64,000 nt of DNA from Arthrobacter sp. cf158 (GTDB lineage: Bacteria; Actinomycetota; Actinomycetes; Actinomycetales; Micrococcaceae): the NCBI RefSeq assembly GCF_900106835.1, contig NZ_FNNR01000006.1, forward strand, positions 248,001-312,000, given 5' to 3'. Positions 1 through 8,608 of the stretch are shown here, one piece after another. Position 1 is the stretch's first letter, and each line of letters starts with the position of its first letter. The position numbers were made by a program, and so were the translations under genes. Below the pieces are notes generated by a model. It did not search any database and was not told the origin of the DNA. It worked only from the letters and a program-made list of their open reading frames with translations.

Positions 1-205
1 TCTCGGCCCCGGCGGCGACCACTATGCCGCTGGATTCAGCTGCGTAGACCTTGGGCTGCAGGGCATACCAGCCAAGGGATCCTCCCGTCATTAACACCGT
101 GATGACCAGGATCCCGAGCCAATGTGAGCGGACTACGGAAAGGAGGTCATTGCCTGACATCCCTTGAGGTTTATCGTCCTGCAGCAATTGTGTGGTCCTC
201 TCCAT
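1..205 (-). CDS. Wzz-type polysaccharide co-polymerase / tyrosine kinase, N-terminal part (runs off left edge)
   Basis: The frame opens at ATG 205 and stays open to base 1, giving 68 codons of the N-terminus. After about 20 polar residues comes a short amphipathic stretch (LLSVVRSHW) and a membrane helix (GILVITVLMTGGSLGWYAL), followed by a periplasm-like segment with KVYAAESSGIVV. That is the usual start of Wzz/chain-length-determinant proteins, which in actinobacteria are often fused to a CpsD-like tyrosine autokinase. It would set polymer length and anchor export of the polysaccharide made by the genes at 291-15191, and it is a plausible substrate of the phosphatase at 18795-19403. The kinase part cannot be confirmed because the gene is cut by the window edge. 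Confidence 0.7.
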   Translation of the reverse strand, partial: MERTTQLLQDDKPQGMSGNDLLSVVRSHWLGILVITVLMTGGSLGWYALQPKVYAAESSGIVVAAGAE

Positions 206-290
206 GCATGCCAGGTGCGTACTATTCCAAGACTGTTATGTCAGTCTCGGTACTGTCATGAGGCACTGAGAACCTCATATACGTCTGGCC

Positions 291-629
291 TCAGTACCTA
301 GGCTCAGCCCCCTTGGATGGCCCATCGGGTTGCGCAGCTGATGAACGCTCGATGCTCTCGGCGAGGCCGTGAACGGACAGTTCGGTCAAAAAGCTCCGAA
401 CCTGCTCCGCCATGGAAGTTCCGTTCACGTCCAGGAAAGCCCTGTTCAACTCCTGGAGAATGTCGCCTTCAGTCCGCGTTCCATCAATGAGTTCCCAGAT
501 GGCGGCCGCCGAGCCCAGCAGAACAAGGGGGGAACCTTGATTCAGATTCAGGAGAGCCCAGCGCTCTTCACCGTGAGTGGGGACTTCAGCGACGGCTTTT
601 GCCTTATGCCAGAACTGCGTCACGTGCAT
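291..629 (-). CDS. PqqD-family peptide-chaperone-like protein
   Basis: About 112 residues. The central block (WALLNLNQGSPLVLLGSAAAI, then ELIDGTRTEGDILQELNRAF) matches the PqqD fold, a small winged-helix RiPP recognition element that binds peptides for modifying enzymes. ATG 629 is preceded by AGGA at 9 nt spacing; an upstream TTG at 704 in the same frame would add 25 residues but has no clear ribosome binding site. It sits in the exopolysaccharide operon between a glycosyltransferase and the Wzz-like gene, with no PQQ or RiPP gene nearby. PqqD-like proteins are known in polysaccharide loci, often near a nucleotidyltransferase-fold protein, and one is present here at 12816-13736. The function in such loci is unknown. 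Confidence 0.75.
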   Translation of the reverse strand: MHVTQFWHKAKAVAEVPTHGEERWALLNLNQGSPLVLLGSAAAIWELIDGTRTEGDILQELNRAFLDVNGTSMAEQVRSFLTELSVHGLAESIERSSAAQPDGPSKGAEPRY

Positions 630-816
630 GTACCTGTTTCCTGGAATCCGGGGCGCACCCTTGGAGGCAGTCTTAACAACTGCCGGGCCCGCACTTATGG
701 TCAATCTGCGCGGAGTGCCTTGTGACCCCGCTTTGAAAGGTTGCTTTCAAGGCGCCTCAGCGCGTCCAGCTCCGTATCCGTGATCGGCCGGTTCTCCGTA
801 TTTACGCCTTGATTTG

Positions 817-2034
817 TCAGTACTTATGGTGGGTCGCCACATTCCTCGACTCGTTGATCGCTGGGGGAGGCGAGGCGTCCGAACCGGCTTTGGTCAGATC
901 GCGGTAAACGTCTTCAAGCTGCTTGGTAACACTGTCTATGGAGAAGCGTTCCCTGGTCAGTTTGATGGCGGCAGCCGACGAAGATGCCAACAGGCCCGGC
1001 TCCTCCAAGAAACGACGCAGGGCGGCAGAAAGGCTGTGGACGGATGAGTCGCAGACGATGCCCGCTCCGGACTCTGCAATGAAAGGGGCAAGTCCGCAAC
1101 TGTCAGTCACAATGACCGGAACGCCCACGGACATTGCCTCCAGGACGCTCATGGGAAATGGTTCGTCAACTGACGGCAACACATACACCGATGCCCTTCT
1201 CATTCGGTCCAGAGTTTTGCTGGGTTGCAATGGCCCCTCAAGCCGGATCCAACCGGACGATCCCAAGGCCTGAATCTGACGTCGAACCTCCGGCTCCTCG
1301 CCTTCGTCCGGTCCCACCAGAGCCACTTCCATCGGCTTGTCGGTGGTCGTGGAGAGAAGAGTGGCTGCCTGGACAAGCACCGAAGGCCTTTTGCGTTTAT
1401 GCAGTCGTGCCAGGTAGAGGAATTCGAAGGACGTTGTCTCTTTGTCTTCGGCGGCGTCAGCCCGGGGCACTCCATTAACCAGCCGTTCCAGGGTTCCGTG
1501 ACGGGCACCCAGAAGCCCTCCGAGTGATCTCTGTTCTTCGGGCGTCAGCCAAAAGCATCGCTTGCTGGCCCGCAGCACGCGAAGTGTCACCAGGGTGTCC
1601 AGAATCCTGGCGAGCTTCTTATCGGATTCGTCGATCATCCCGTGGGTTTGGACCACAAAAGGAATGCCCCGCATGAGGCAAAGGAGGGCGGCCGGAAGCA
1701 TCACCAAGTCCCGCGCAAGGTGGAGGTGAACAATATCTGCACCCTTGAGCGCCTGCCACAGCGCCGGCAACATTGCTGGAGCTGCCAGCCCGGCAAACCC
1801 GGTGCCGGGGATGATGCGGATCGCCCTGAAGAGGCGCGACCGCACACCGTCGCCAAAGTACGGTTGGTCCACTTCCCCGCGCACCCCGGCGAATACTTGA
1901 ACCTGGTGTCCGTGCCTGGCAAGTTCCATCGACTGGTTTTGCGCAACCCGCACGGGCCCGCCGTAGGCGCCGTCCGGGCTGACCAGGGTTACCACCTGGA
2001 CTATCCTCAATGCGTCGCTACCGATTTCTTCCAC
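817..2034 (-). CDS. GT4-type glycosyltransferase
   Basis: About 405 residues with a GT-B layout: an N-terminal Rossmann domain (LRIVQVVTLVSPDGAYGGPVR) and a C-terminal donor-binding domain with a YVLPSVDEPFPMSVLEAMSVG block, the acidic E-x7-E signature of GT4 retaining transferases. It should add one sugar to the lipid-linked exopolysaccharide repeat at the inner membrane face. The start is GTG 2034: AAGGAGG lies 6 nt upstream and the gene overlaps the previous one by 17 bases. An open frame further upstream to 2112 has low-complexity arginine-rich sequence and is not believed. Donor and acceptor sugars cannot be read from sequence. Confidence 0.9.
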   Translation of the reverse strand: MEEIGSDALRIVQVVTLVSPDGAYGGPVRVAQNQSMELARHGHQVQVFAGVRGEVDQPYFGDGVRSRLFRAIRIIPGTGFAGLAAPAMLPALWQALKGADIVHLHLARDLVMLPAALLCLMRGIPFVVQTHGMIDESDKKLARILDTLVTLRVLRASKRCFWLTPEEQRSLGGLLGARHGTLERLVNGVPRADAAEDKETTSFEFLYLARLHKRKRPSVLVQAATLLSTTTDKPMEVALVGPDEGEEPEVRRQIQALGSSGWIRLEGPLQPSKTLDRMRRASVYVLPSVDEPFPMSVLEAMSVGVPVIVTDSCGLAPFIAESGAGIVCDSSVHSLSAALRRFLEEPGLLASSSAAAIKLTRERFSIDSVTKQLEDVYRDLTKAGSDASPPPAINESRNVATHHKY

Positions 2035-3106
2035 GGCCGGCCTCCTTGAGCGTGCGTTCGATCGCCGCGTAGTAGCGGTCCACCATGATGTTCTCTTTGT
2101 GCCGGTTCGCATGAGTCAGGGCGTCTCTCCGCCGGGCAAAGACGTCGTCCGGATTGCTGAGCAGTGCACGAAGGCGGCTGTGCAACGACGTCGAATCCAG
2201 TGGGCTGAAACCCACTGCCTGACTGCCGGCGGCGTCTGGCAGCCCGCCGTGGTTTGCGTAAATGACGACGCACCCCGCAGCCGCAGCTTCAAGAGCGACA
2301 GTGCCAAACGGCTCTGGCATTCGGCTGGGGATAACAACAATGGAATTCCTGTTCAGAATCCGGTTGGCCTCTTCCGGACCCTGAGAGCCCAGGAACGTCA
2401 CTGCCGTGCCCAAACCGCTTTTCCCAGCAAGATTTTCGAGGCGCTCACGTTCCGGGCCGTCACCCACAATTGTCAGTGAGAAGCCTTCTATGTCCCCCAC
2501 TAGTTCCGCTGCTGCCTGGATCAGGAGGTCAACGCCTTTATCCTCGCTGAGGCGCCCCAAATAGGCGATTCCCAGCGGAGCGCGGACCTCGTCGTCGAGC
2601 ACTGAAAAGTATTCATCACGGTAACTGTTCGGAATGACTTCGACGTCGCCCTCAACATGATCTGCCAGAACTTTGCTGTTGGCCACAATGACGTCCGCCC
2701 GCTGGATGATGCGGTATTTGACGGCGTATTTGAGCCGCTGGATTCGGGTGAGCTTCTGCCCCGGCATGGTCACCCACATCCTGAGGGAGACCATCCACGG
2801 CTTGCGAAGCAGCGCCAATGGCCACCACAGCGAGATTGCCGGGTTGTTGTGGAAGACGACGTCGGCCCTGCGCACCAAAGCGAACAGGCGCCGTGGCGAC
2901 GGTCGCCTGATGACTTCATAAGGGAAATCTCTTGTCTGGTCGGGTTCTGCGGTGTTTGTGATGACCGATACTTCAGCGCCGTGCCTCATGAATCCGCGCG
3001 CGAGGATGTCGGAAGTGATTTCCACACCGCCAACGCCCGGATAGAAGACATGCGCCACCACAGCGATCCTCAGCGGTCGTTGCTCGGGTGTTGGGCTATT
3101 TGCCAC
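2018..3106 (-). CDS. GT4-type glycosyltransferase
   Basis: About 362 residues. The N-terminal domain starts LRIAVVAHVFYPGVGGVE with the glycine-rich loop typical of GT4. The C-terminal half carries GRLSEDKGVDLLIQA and the PSRMPEPFGTVALEAAAAG nucleotide-sugar binding block. It belongs to the leftward exopolysaccharide operon and overlaps both neighbours. GTG 3106, with GGAAG 8 nt upstream, is preferred; GTG 3112 and 3115 are alternatives. The longer open frame to 3268 runs into the upstream gene and does not look like protein of this family. Its sugar specificity is unknown. Confidence 0.9.
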   Translation of the reverse strand: MANSPTPEQRPLRIAVVAHVFYPGVGGVEITSDILARGFMRHGAEVSVITNTAEPDQTRDFPYEVIRRPSPRRLFALVRRADVVFHNNPAISLWWPLALLRKPWMVSLRMWVTMPGQKLTRIQRLKYAVKYRIIQRADVIVANSKVLADHVEGDVEVIPNSYRDEYFSVLDDEVRAPLGIAYLGRLSEDKGVDLLIQAAAELVGDIEGFSLTIVGDGPERERLENLAGKSGLGTAVTFLGSQGPEEANRILNRNSIVVIPSRMPEPFGTVALEAAAAGCVVIYANHGGLPDAAGSQAVGFSPLDSTSLHSRLRALLSNPDDVFARRRDALTHANRHKENIMVDRYYAAIERTLKEAGRGRNR

Positions 3107-4379
3107 GCGCACCACTTCCAATTTCTTGGAGGAACCGGGCAATTCCTTCACGAAAGGGACCCCAGCCTGATGCTCGGGCGATCTCCAACGCCTTGGCGCT
3201 CCGCTCTTCAACCAGTCCAGGATTATCCAGGAATCGTTGCAGCTCGGCGACAATTTGTTCGGGCGCAAAACGATCCACTACTGCTCCCGCGCCCTGGACC
3301 ACCAGATCATCGACTCCACTTCCCAGCGTCACCACCGCGGGTAGCCCCTGGCTCAGCCCTTCCAAGGCCGCGAGGGAACGGCCCTCCACGAGGCTCGGCA
3401 GCAACAGCACGTGATGCTTTCGCATTTCCAGGAGAATGTCACTCCGTGGCATGGTCCCGCGGTAGTCGACAGTTCCGAGCATGTCCTCGAGGGCAGGAAA
3501 CGTCTCGCCCGGCAATTGGCCGATAACCGTAACGTGCACGGCGGAAGAGAGCGCTTTTGCAGCGGACACAACGTCGGCAATACCCTTCATGCCTACTATG
3601 CGGCCTACGAACAACACCCTGAGCGGGCCGCGTCCGTCCCAGCTCAGCGGAGCCTGCCCAGGGTGGACGTGGGGGCAGCCGTAGGGAATCTCTGCGATGT
3701 GGCTCTCGACACCGGCCGCACGCAGGCTCTCAGTGACCTGAGCCGACGGCGAGATCAGCCGGGTTGCCAGTTGGAGCTCAAGGTCTTCCTTGGAATGGAC
3801 CAGGCTTGGGGACAAATCCTGGCGTGCCGTGACTGCCCATCCAGGTGCGAGGCCCTCAAGATGCTCGGCCCAGTGCCTGGTAGTAGCCCAGTGAACGTGG
3901 GGAACTTCCAAAATCGTTTCCATGTCGCGTTCCCGGGCCGCCCTGAACACCTTTGAGGCGAAGGTTGAGTATCCGTAGACAGCACCCGGTTGAGGTAGCC
4001 GATGGAGCGTCTTAATGGCCTTCGTCTCCACTTGGTTGGCAACCCAGTGGGCCGAGAGTGGACCCGAAGCTGAGCCGAGTCGTCGTAGCCCCGCCGGCTG
4101 CGCACGCAGCAGAAGGTTGCGGACGAGTTCACTCGCCGGCGTGACGTGCAGCTGATGGTCTCCGATCATGGGAAACATCCGGCGTTCAACCAGTGACCTT
4201 GCGGGCCGGAGCCAGGACAGTGCCTCAGAATCTGTCCATCCGATCGAGGTGACAAAGGCGGACAGTTGGCGGTGTTCACTCAGCGCGGTCAGGGTCTGAC
4301 GGACGTTTTCGTTCCCGAAGGGGTGCACAAGCACCGTTTCCATGGAACCCGCGGAGGCATTTGGCGTGGATCCGGTCAT
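3096..4379 (-). CDS. GT4-type glycosyltransferase
   Basis: 427 residues. The C-terminal half has LRVLFVGRIVGMKGIADVVSAA and LLPSLVEGRSLAALEGLSQGLP, the GT4 donor-site motifs. The N-terminal half (METVLVHPFGNENVRQTLTAL) is less typical but is an acceptable GT-B Rossmann start. ATG 4379 overlaps the TGA of the upstream gene in an ATGA arrangement, which points to translational coupling. The open frame continues upstream to 4742, but that part is an antisense shadow of the neighbouring gene. It is one of four clustered transferases that would build the repeat unit. Confidence 0.87.
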   Translation of the reverse strand: MTGSTPNASAGSMETVLVHPFGNENVRQTLTALSEHRQLSAFVTSIGWTDSEALSWLRPARSLVERRMFPMIGDHQLHVTPASELVRNLLLRAQPAGLRRLGSASGPLSAHWVANQVETKAIKTLHRLPQPGAVYGYSTFASKVFRAARERDMETILEVPHVHWATTRHWAEHLEGLAPGWAVTARQDLSPSLVHSKEDLELQLATRLISPSAQVTESLRAAGVESHIAEIPYGCPHVHPGQAPLSWDGRGPLRVLFVGRIVGMKGIADVVSAAKALSSAVHVTVIGQLPGETFPALEDMLGTVDYRGTMPRSDILLEMRKHHVLLLPSLVEGRSLAALEGLSQGLPAVVTLGSGVDDLVVQGAGAVVDRFAPEQIVAELQRFLDNPGLVEERSAKALEIARASGWGPFREGIARFLQEIGSGARGK

Positions 4380-5290
4380 GGTTTGGTGGTGATGTCGTTT
4401 GCCGCATTGTCGGAGGCTATGGAGGTGACATCGGCAAGACTGAAGACCGCAGCCAATTGCGTATCGTTCTTGCCTTCGCTCACGTTCTCGTAGTGCAGGG
4501 CTTGCTCCTGTGATCGGGGGTAAATCGTGAGGTGTTGCCCGGCAGCGTCGACCACCCGGCGTCGATAACCGCTGCGGATCGCCAACGCATTCAGCCAGAT
4601 GTCGTCCGCGCGGGGAGCCACGTCGAGGAATTGCGTTCCTGCGTCCTTTATCGCGGACTGCAGCCGGGGAGGTAGAAGCACCCCCGCTCCTCCCGTCAGG
4701 AAATTGGCGTGGCTGTTTGAACCAACTGGAGCCGGTGTCCACGAGTTGTAATCGGCAAGAGTTGCGTCTCCGGCATTAGTCTTCATGCGATGAGCCCTGT
4801 AGGCCGGGATCTCATGAACATGCCCTGAGGCGCGGATGAGGATCTCCAGCCAACGTCGCGGGTACATAAGGTCATCGTCGGCAAGCGCGAGGTCCAGTCC
4901 ATCCCGGGCGAAGTCACGGCAATAGGGGAAGTACTTCTTGTGTGGTCCAAAGTCATCACAAAAGCGGATCTCCAAGCCCCGCCGTTGAAGGCGCTGAAGC
5001 ATAGGGTAGGCCTCGGGCTGGAAGTCAGGCTCATCGACCCAAAGGATCATGCGGGCCGGCCTTACTGAACCTCCGGCAATAGACTCCAAGGCATGGGCCA
5101 CGATTCCCAATCGACGCCCGTAGGAGGTCATGCTCACTACGACGTCCGCTGCCCCCGTTACTTTCTGCCGGCTTAAAAAGTTACGAACTCTTAGGCTGCT
5201 GATGAGCCCGATCTTGTACGCAAGCCGTGGAATCTTCGGCAGTAAACTGTCCAAGGCGAGCTGACGCCTCGGATTAATTGGAACGGGCAT
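4376..5290 (-). CDS. Glycosyltransferase with GT-A-like fold
   Basis: 304 residues. DVVVSMTSYGRRLGIVAHAL near residue 50 resembles the nucleotide-binding beginning of GT2-like enzymes, and LALADDDLMYPRRWLEIL near residue 140 provides an aspartate cluster suited to binding metal and nucleotide-sugar. HxDD-type residues follow near DVAPRADDIWLNALA. The ATG at 5290 has AGGAAG 6 nt upstream and abuts the stop of the flippase gene directly. It is the only GT-A-like transferase of the leftward operon and could be a branching or priming enzyme. Membership of a specific CAZy family is not certain from motifs alone. Confidence 0.8.
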   Translation of the reverse strand: MPVPINPRRQLALDSLLPKIPRLAYKIGLISSLRVRNFLSRQKVTGAADVVVSMTSYGRRLGIVAHALESIAGGSVRPARMILWVDEPDFQPEAYPMLQRLQRRGLEIRFCDDFGPHKKYFPYCRDFARDGLDLALADDDLMYPRRWLEILIRASGHVHEIPAYRAHRMKTNAGDATLADYNSWTPAPVGSNSHANFLTGGAGVLLPPRLQSAIKDAGTQFLDVAPRADDIWLNALAIRSGYRRRVVDAAGQHLTIYPRSQEQALHYENVSEGKNDTQLAAVFSLADVTSIASDNAANDITTKP

Positions 5291-6637
5291 CTACTTCTTC
5301 CTGTCTGTCATCTTTGAAATCGTTGTGTGGACGAGCTGGAGATCGTGGCGCCTGAGGCCATAGAAGCCCCGCATTGTCATTCCAAAGTGCGTGCGCAGCC
5401 ACACGATGTTCATAGTGCCGGCGACCGCACTTCCCACCAGGGTGGCCAGAGCCGCCCCCATTGCACCCATGGTTGGTACGGTCACCATGAGGATGGCGGT
5501 GTTGAGCAATGCTCCAATGACCATGCCGCAGCTGCGGAGCCCCGGACGGCCACGTGCGCTGAGCCCTGCACCGGCTACAGAACCGGCACTCCCGAGGGCC
5601 ACACCTGCAAGAATCACCCAGCACACTGCTACAGCTGCTCCGAACGTCTCACCGAAAAACAATGGGATGGCCCACGGAAGGGACACTCCGATTCCAAGGC
5701 TCGCCAAGGCTGACGCAGCCGAGGTTAAACGGGCGGTCTGTTGGAGTCGTTGTTGGTGCTCGTGCTGATGGGAGCTCTCCGCGTCAGAGGAAAACACAAC
5801 ATTGCGGACGGCGCTTGAAAGCAAAGCGGGAATCTCTCCCAGGCTGACGGCAACAGAGTAGAGTCCGAGCTGTGCCGCGTTTGCGAACGGAACCATCAGA
5901 AGCTGGTCGAGACGCAAGAGGACAACTCCCGCCAGGGAACCCACCCACAAGCGGCTTCCGTAGTTGAACAACCTGACTCTTGCAGCGGTGGCGTTTCTTG
6001 ATCCGCGTCGGTACCTGATGAGGTACGGCAGCGTCACCAGCCCCTTCAGAAGGGGGAAGCCGAGCATCGCAATAGTTGCCGCCAAGGGGGTCAGAGTATT
6101 GGCCGCGGCCATCACGGCCAGAACAAGAAGGCGCAGGGCGGACAGGCCAAAGTCAATCAACGCTGACTGCTTCCACGCATGGTTTCCGGCCAATACGCTG
6201 TTAGGCACGGAGGCCCAAAAAGTCGGAACGGTCAGGGCCGCGGTAACAAGAATGAGTTGCCGGATTTCCGCGTTTCCATCCGCGAGGAGCGAGGCGCTCA
6301 GCGTCACGAGCGCTGCAGCGGCGATCCCCAACAGTGTGAGAATCCAAAAAGCCCGTCTTACGGCCCTGCGGGCGCCTCGCGCCTGCCTGGCAATGAAATA
6401 CGTGAGTGCCTCGGGGATGCCAAGTGCTCCCACAGCCACTGCGAAGAGCATGGGAGCCATGCCGGCAGCTAGCTCCCCGCGTCCCACAACACCTAGCGAT
6501 TGAGCCAGGATTGGAGCGGTGGCAAGTGACATGAGCGGAGTCATTGCCGATCCGGCTACGGCATAGAAGATCCGGCTTCCATGGCTTTCTTTTTGAGCGA
6601 TGTCCGTGCCAGTGCTGCGGTCCAAACGCTGTCTCAT
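5291..6637 (-). CDS. Wzx-like polysaccharide flippase
   Basis: 448 residues, almost entirely hydrophobic, with about 12-14 predicted membrane segments separated by short arginine-rich loops, as in the oligosaccharidyl-lipid flippase (MOP/PST) superfamily. RIFYAVAGSAMTPLMSLAT starts the first helix, and the repeat of six plus six helices is recognisable. Its job would be to flip the undecaprenyl-linked repeat unit outward. The ATG overlaps the stop of the polymerase gene upstream by an ATGA junction. Its place next to a Wzy-like protein supports Wzx/Wzy-dependent assembly. Confidence 0.88.
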   Translation of the reverse strand: MRQRLDRSTGTDIAQKESHGSRIFYAVAGSAMTPLMSLATAPILAQSLGVVGRGELAAGMAPMLFAVAVGALGIPEALTYFIARQARGARRAVRRAFWILTLLGIAAAALVTLSASLLADGNAEIRQLILVTAALTVPTFWASVPNSVLAGNHAWKQSALIDFGLSALRLLVLAVMAAANTLTPLAATIAMLGFPLLKGLVTLPYLIRYRRGSRNATAARVRLFNYGSRLWVGSLAGVVLLRLDQLLMVPFANAAQLGLYSVAVSLGEIPALLSSAVRNVVFSSDAESSHQHEHQQRLQQTARLTSAASALASLGIGVSLPWAIPLFFGETFGAAVAVCWVILAGVALGSAGSVAGAGLSARGRPGLRSCGMVIGALLNTAILMVTVPTMGAMGAALATLVGSAVAGTMNIVWLRTHFGMTMRGFYGLRRHDLQLVHTTISKMTDRKK

Positions 6638-7962
6638 GAAGCGGGTACCCGCCCCGCAGGAAAAGACGATGAACCGCCCTGACCGGGCAAGCGACGTGAC
6701 GACACTCTCTGGGCGCTCTCCACCAAGCGGGGATTCCGGGAGGAACGGTAGCTCGCCATGGCCAGCACGAACCAGAAGAGGTGGATGTCGATGGAGTTGC
6801 CGCCGATGGAACTATAGCCGTTGATCGAAACGATGATCAGCGCCGCCGCAGCGACGCCCGGCCAGCTGTCCCGTTCCTTGATCTTGAAGTGGCCCAAAAG
6901 GAGGCAAGCCATGAAGACGAAGAACGCCACCACAACCAGAATTCCGAACATGAGGGCCATCATGAAGTAGCCGTTCTCAAGACTGGAGCCCAGAGTGCCC
7001 ATGCCCTTGAGATCCCGGCTGCCCGGATACCCGCCCGTGAAGAACTCCGAAGTGTGCTCCCAGAACCAGTCGAAGGCGGCTACTCTCAGGGCCGCGGAGC
7101 CGTTGTCATCTTCGAATTTATGCAAGAGCTTCTCACCGGCGACGCCCTGGATGCTTACTAAAAGCGCGACGGCGACCACCGTTGCAAGAAGGACGCTCCG
7201 AAGAATTCTGCGGCCCCCGATGATCACCAGAAAAACGAATCCGACGATCGTGAGGATGAGGCCCATACGACCGTAGGCAAGCGGCACCGTGACCAGGAGG
7301 ACTGCTGCCAGCGCGAAGCGAAGGAACATGGACCGGATCAGGGCGAGAAGAGGCATGAGGGCCGCAAAGAAGACACCAACTTGGATACCGTGACCAAACG
7401 TTCCAATGGCAGCACCAAGCTCGGATTGAGTGCCATTCAGCCAGATTCGTGAGAAGTCGCTTTCCCACACCAGGGGCCGTCCTGTGGCCACCTGGATCTG
7501 AGACAGCACGGCTTCCGCAAGGCCCAAAAGGACAAACGTCACCAGGAAGACTTTTCCTGCTGCTGGTGCCGAGCGGATTGAATATCGCATGAAAACGAAG
7601 ACGTAGTACGGTGCCCATACGATGCCCAGCACAAACATGGTTGTATCCAGCAGTCCTGCGCTGCCCGGATTTCCGACGTCGGTCATCATGACTGCCGCGA
7701 TGCCACCGAGAATTGCTTGAGGCCATACTCCTGCAGAACGGATGACGCGTCCGAAAATGCTTGGCGCGAATGCCAGCTGGACCAGGACAAAGCAGAGAAA
7801 CAGGTACATCGACGGGTGCAACCCGGGCATTACTTCGTTCTGAACCACCCCGGGAACCAGAATTCGCACCACAATAACGGCGGCCAGAACAAAGTGCATA
7901 CGGCGAACAAAGACGACGCTGAAGACCAGGCAGAGTCCGATCCAGATGATCAGCGTGCTCAC
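6634..7962 (-). CDS. Wzy-like O-antigen/exopolysaccharide polymerase
   Basis: About 442 residues with about 10-12 membrane helices and a large hydrophilic loop (roughly residues 310-345, around DDNGSAALRVAAFDWFWEH) before the last helices, as in the O-antigen polymerase/ligase family. The protein would polymerise flipped repeat units on the outer membrane face. GTG 7962 overlaps the TGA of the acetyltransferase (GTGA) and is preceded by GGAGAG; the longer open frame to 8085 encodes arginine-rich sequence inside the upstream gene. Primary sequence of Wzy proteins is poorly conserved, so the call rests on topology and context. Confidence 0.85.
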   Translation of the reverse strand: MSTLIIWIGLCLVFSVVFVRRMHFVLAAVIVVRILVPGVVQNEVMPGLHPSMYLFLCFVLVQLAFAPSIFGRVIRSAGVWPQAILGGIAAVMMTDVGNPGSAGLLDTTMFVLGIVWAPYYVFVFMRYSIRSAPAAGKVFLVTFVLLGLAEAVLSQIQVATGRPLVWESDFSRIWLNGTQSELGAAIGTFGHGIQVGVFFAALMPLLALIRSMFLRFALAAVLLVTVPLAYGRMGLILTIVGFVFLVIIGGRRILRSVLLATVVAVALLVSIQGVAGEKLLHKFEDDNGSAALRVAAFDWFWEHTSEFFTGGYPGSRDLKGMGTLGSSLENGYFMMALMFGILVVVAFFVFMACLLLGHFKIKERDSWPGVAAAALIIVSINGYSSIGGNSIDIHLFWFVLAMASYRSSRNPRLVESAQRVSSRRLPGQGGSSSFPAGRVPAS

Positions 7963-8531
7963 AGCGGCTCTCCACCCGTGCCGGCAGTTTTTGCGGCACC
8001 GCTCCGCGTGTGGCCGGTTGAAGCGAGCAGTCGTGTCCCGCTGGGCAAGTCCTTGACCACCAAAGCCGAGGCCCCTACCAGGCACGCGTCGCCGATGTTC
8101 ACGCCACGCAGCACCGTGGCACGGGCGCCAATCCAGCTCCCGTCACCAATGACAATTGGCGCGTTGTCGAACTCAAAGGTGGGGGAATCGAAGGAGTGGC
8201 TGCCGGTGCAAAGGAGGGCCCCTTGGGAAATGCAGCAATCGGAACCAATGGTGACGGGCTCCAGGTTGAGGATCCAGGCATCGACGCCGATCCACACGTT
8301 GTCGCCGATGGTTAGTTTCCACGGCCAATGAACAGTAACTCCGTGGCGGATTTTCACGCCCTGCCCGATGGAGGCACCGAAGGCCCTGAGAAGGCGCACT
8401 CGAAGGGACGCCGGGCACCACCACGTGCGGAAGATCAGATGTTGAATGGCGAACCAGGATGCTTGCCAGAGTAGTCCACGGCCTTTGTGGTAGCCGGCGC
8501 CGGTGAACCCGGAAAGATCCAACCGACTCAT
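7959..8531 (-). CDS. WcaF-like hexapeptide-repeat acetyltransferase
   Basis: 190 residues from ATG 8531. The beginning (RLDLSGFTGAGYHKGRGLL) and the body (IGQGVKIRHGVTVHWPWKLT, then ISQGALLCTGSHSFDSPTF) follow the colanic-acid acetyltransferase WcaF closely, with left-handed beta-helix hexad repeats in the second half. It probably O-acetylates a sugar of the polymer using acetyl-CoA. ATG 8531 overlaps the stop of a 26-codon leader ORF (8528-8608) as ATGA, and the family usually starts at this point; GTG 8582 in the same frame is an alternative with GAGGG 7 nt upstream. It is the first long gene of the leftward exopolysaccharide operon. Confidence 0.88.
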   Translation of the reverse strand: MSRLDLSGFTGAGYHKGRGLLWQASWFAIQHLIFRTWWCPASLRVRLLRAFGASIGQGVKIRHGVTVHWPWKLTIGDNVWIGVDAWILNLEPVTIGSDCCISQGALLCTGSHSFDSPTFEFDNAPIVIGDGSWIGARATVLRGVNIGDACLVGASALVVKDLPSGTRLLASTGHTRSGAAKTAGTGGEPL

Positions 8532-8608
8532 CCTCGGTGGTGTTCCAGGGCCTGGGCGTCGTCTGTGATCGGTGGTGAACACGCCACCGCCCTCGTCGTG
8601 GTGTCCAT
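8528..8608 (-). CDS. 26-codon leader ORF coupled to the acetyltransferase gene
   Basis: ATG 8608 is preceded by GAGG with 5 nt spacing and the frame ends at TGA 8528, which overlaps the ATG of the next gene (ATGA). The peptide begins MDTTTRAVACSP. The opposite arm of the surrounding inverted repeat encodes a protein beginning MDTKTRVVACSP at 9139, so the same translation start is present at the head of both divergent operons. It may act as a translated leader that couples ribosomes into the operon. Expression is not proven, and the peptide itself may have no function. Confidence 0.5.
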   Translation of the reverse strand: MDTTTRAVACSPPITDDAQALEHHRG

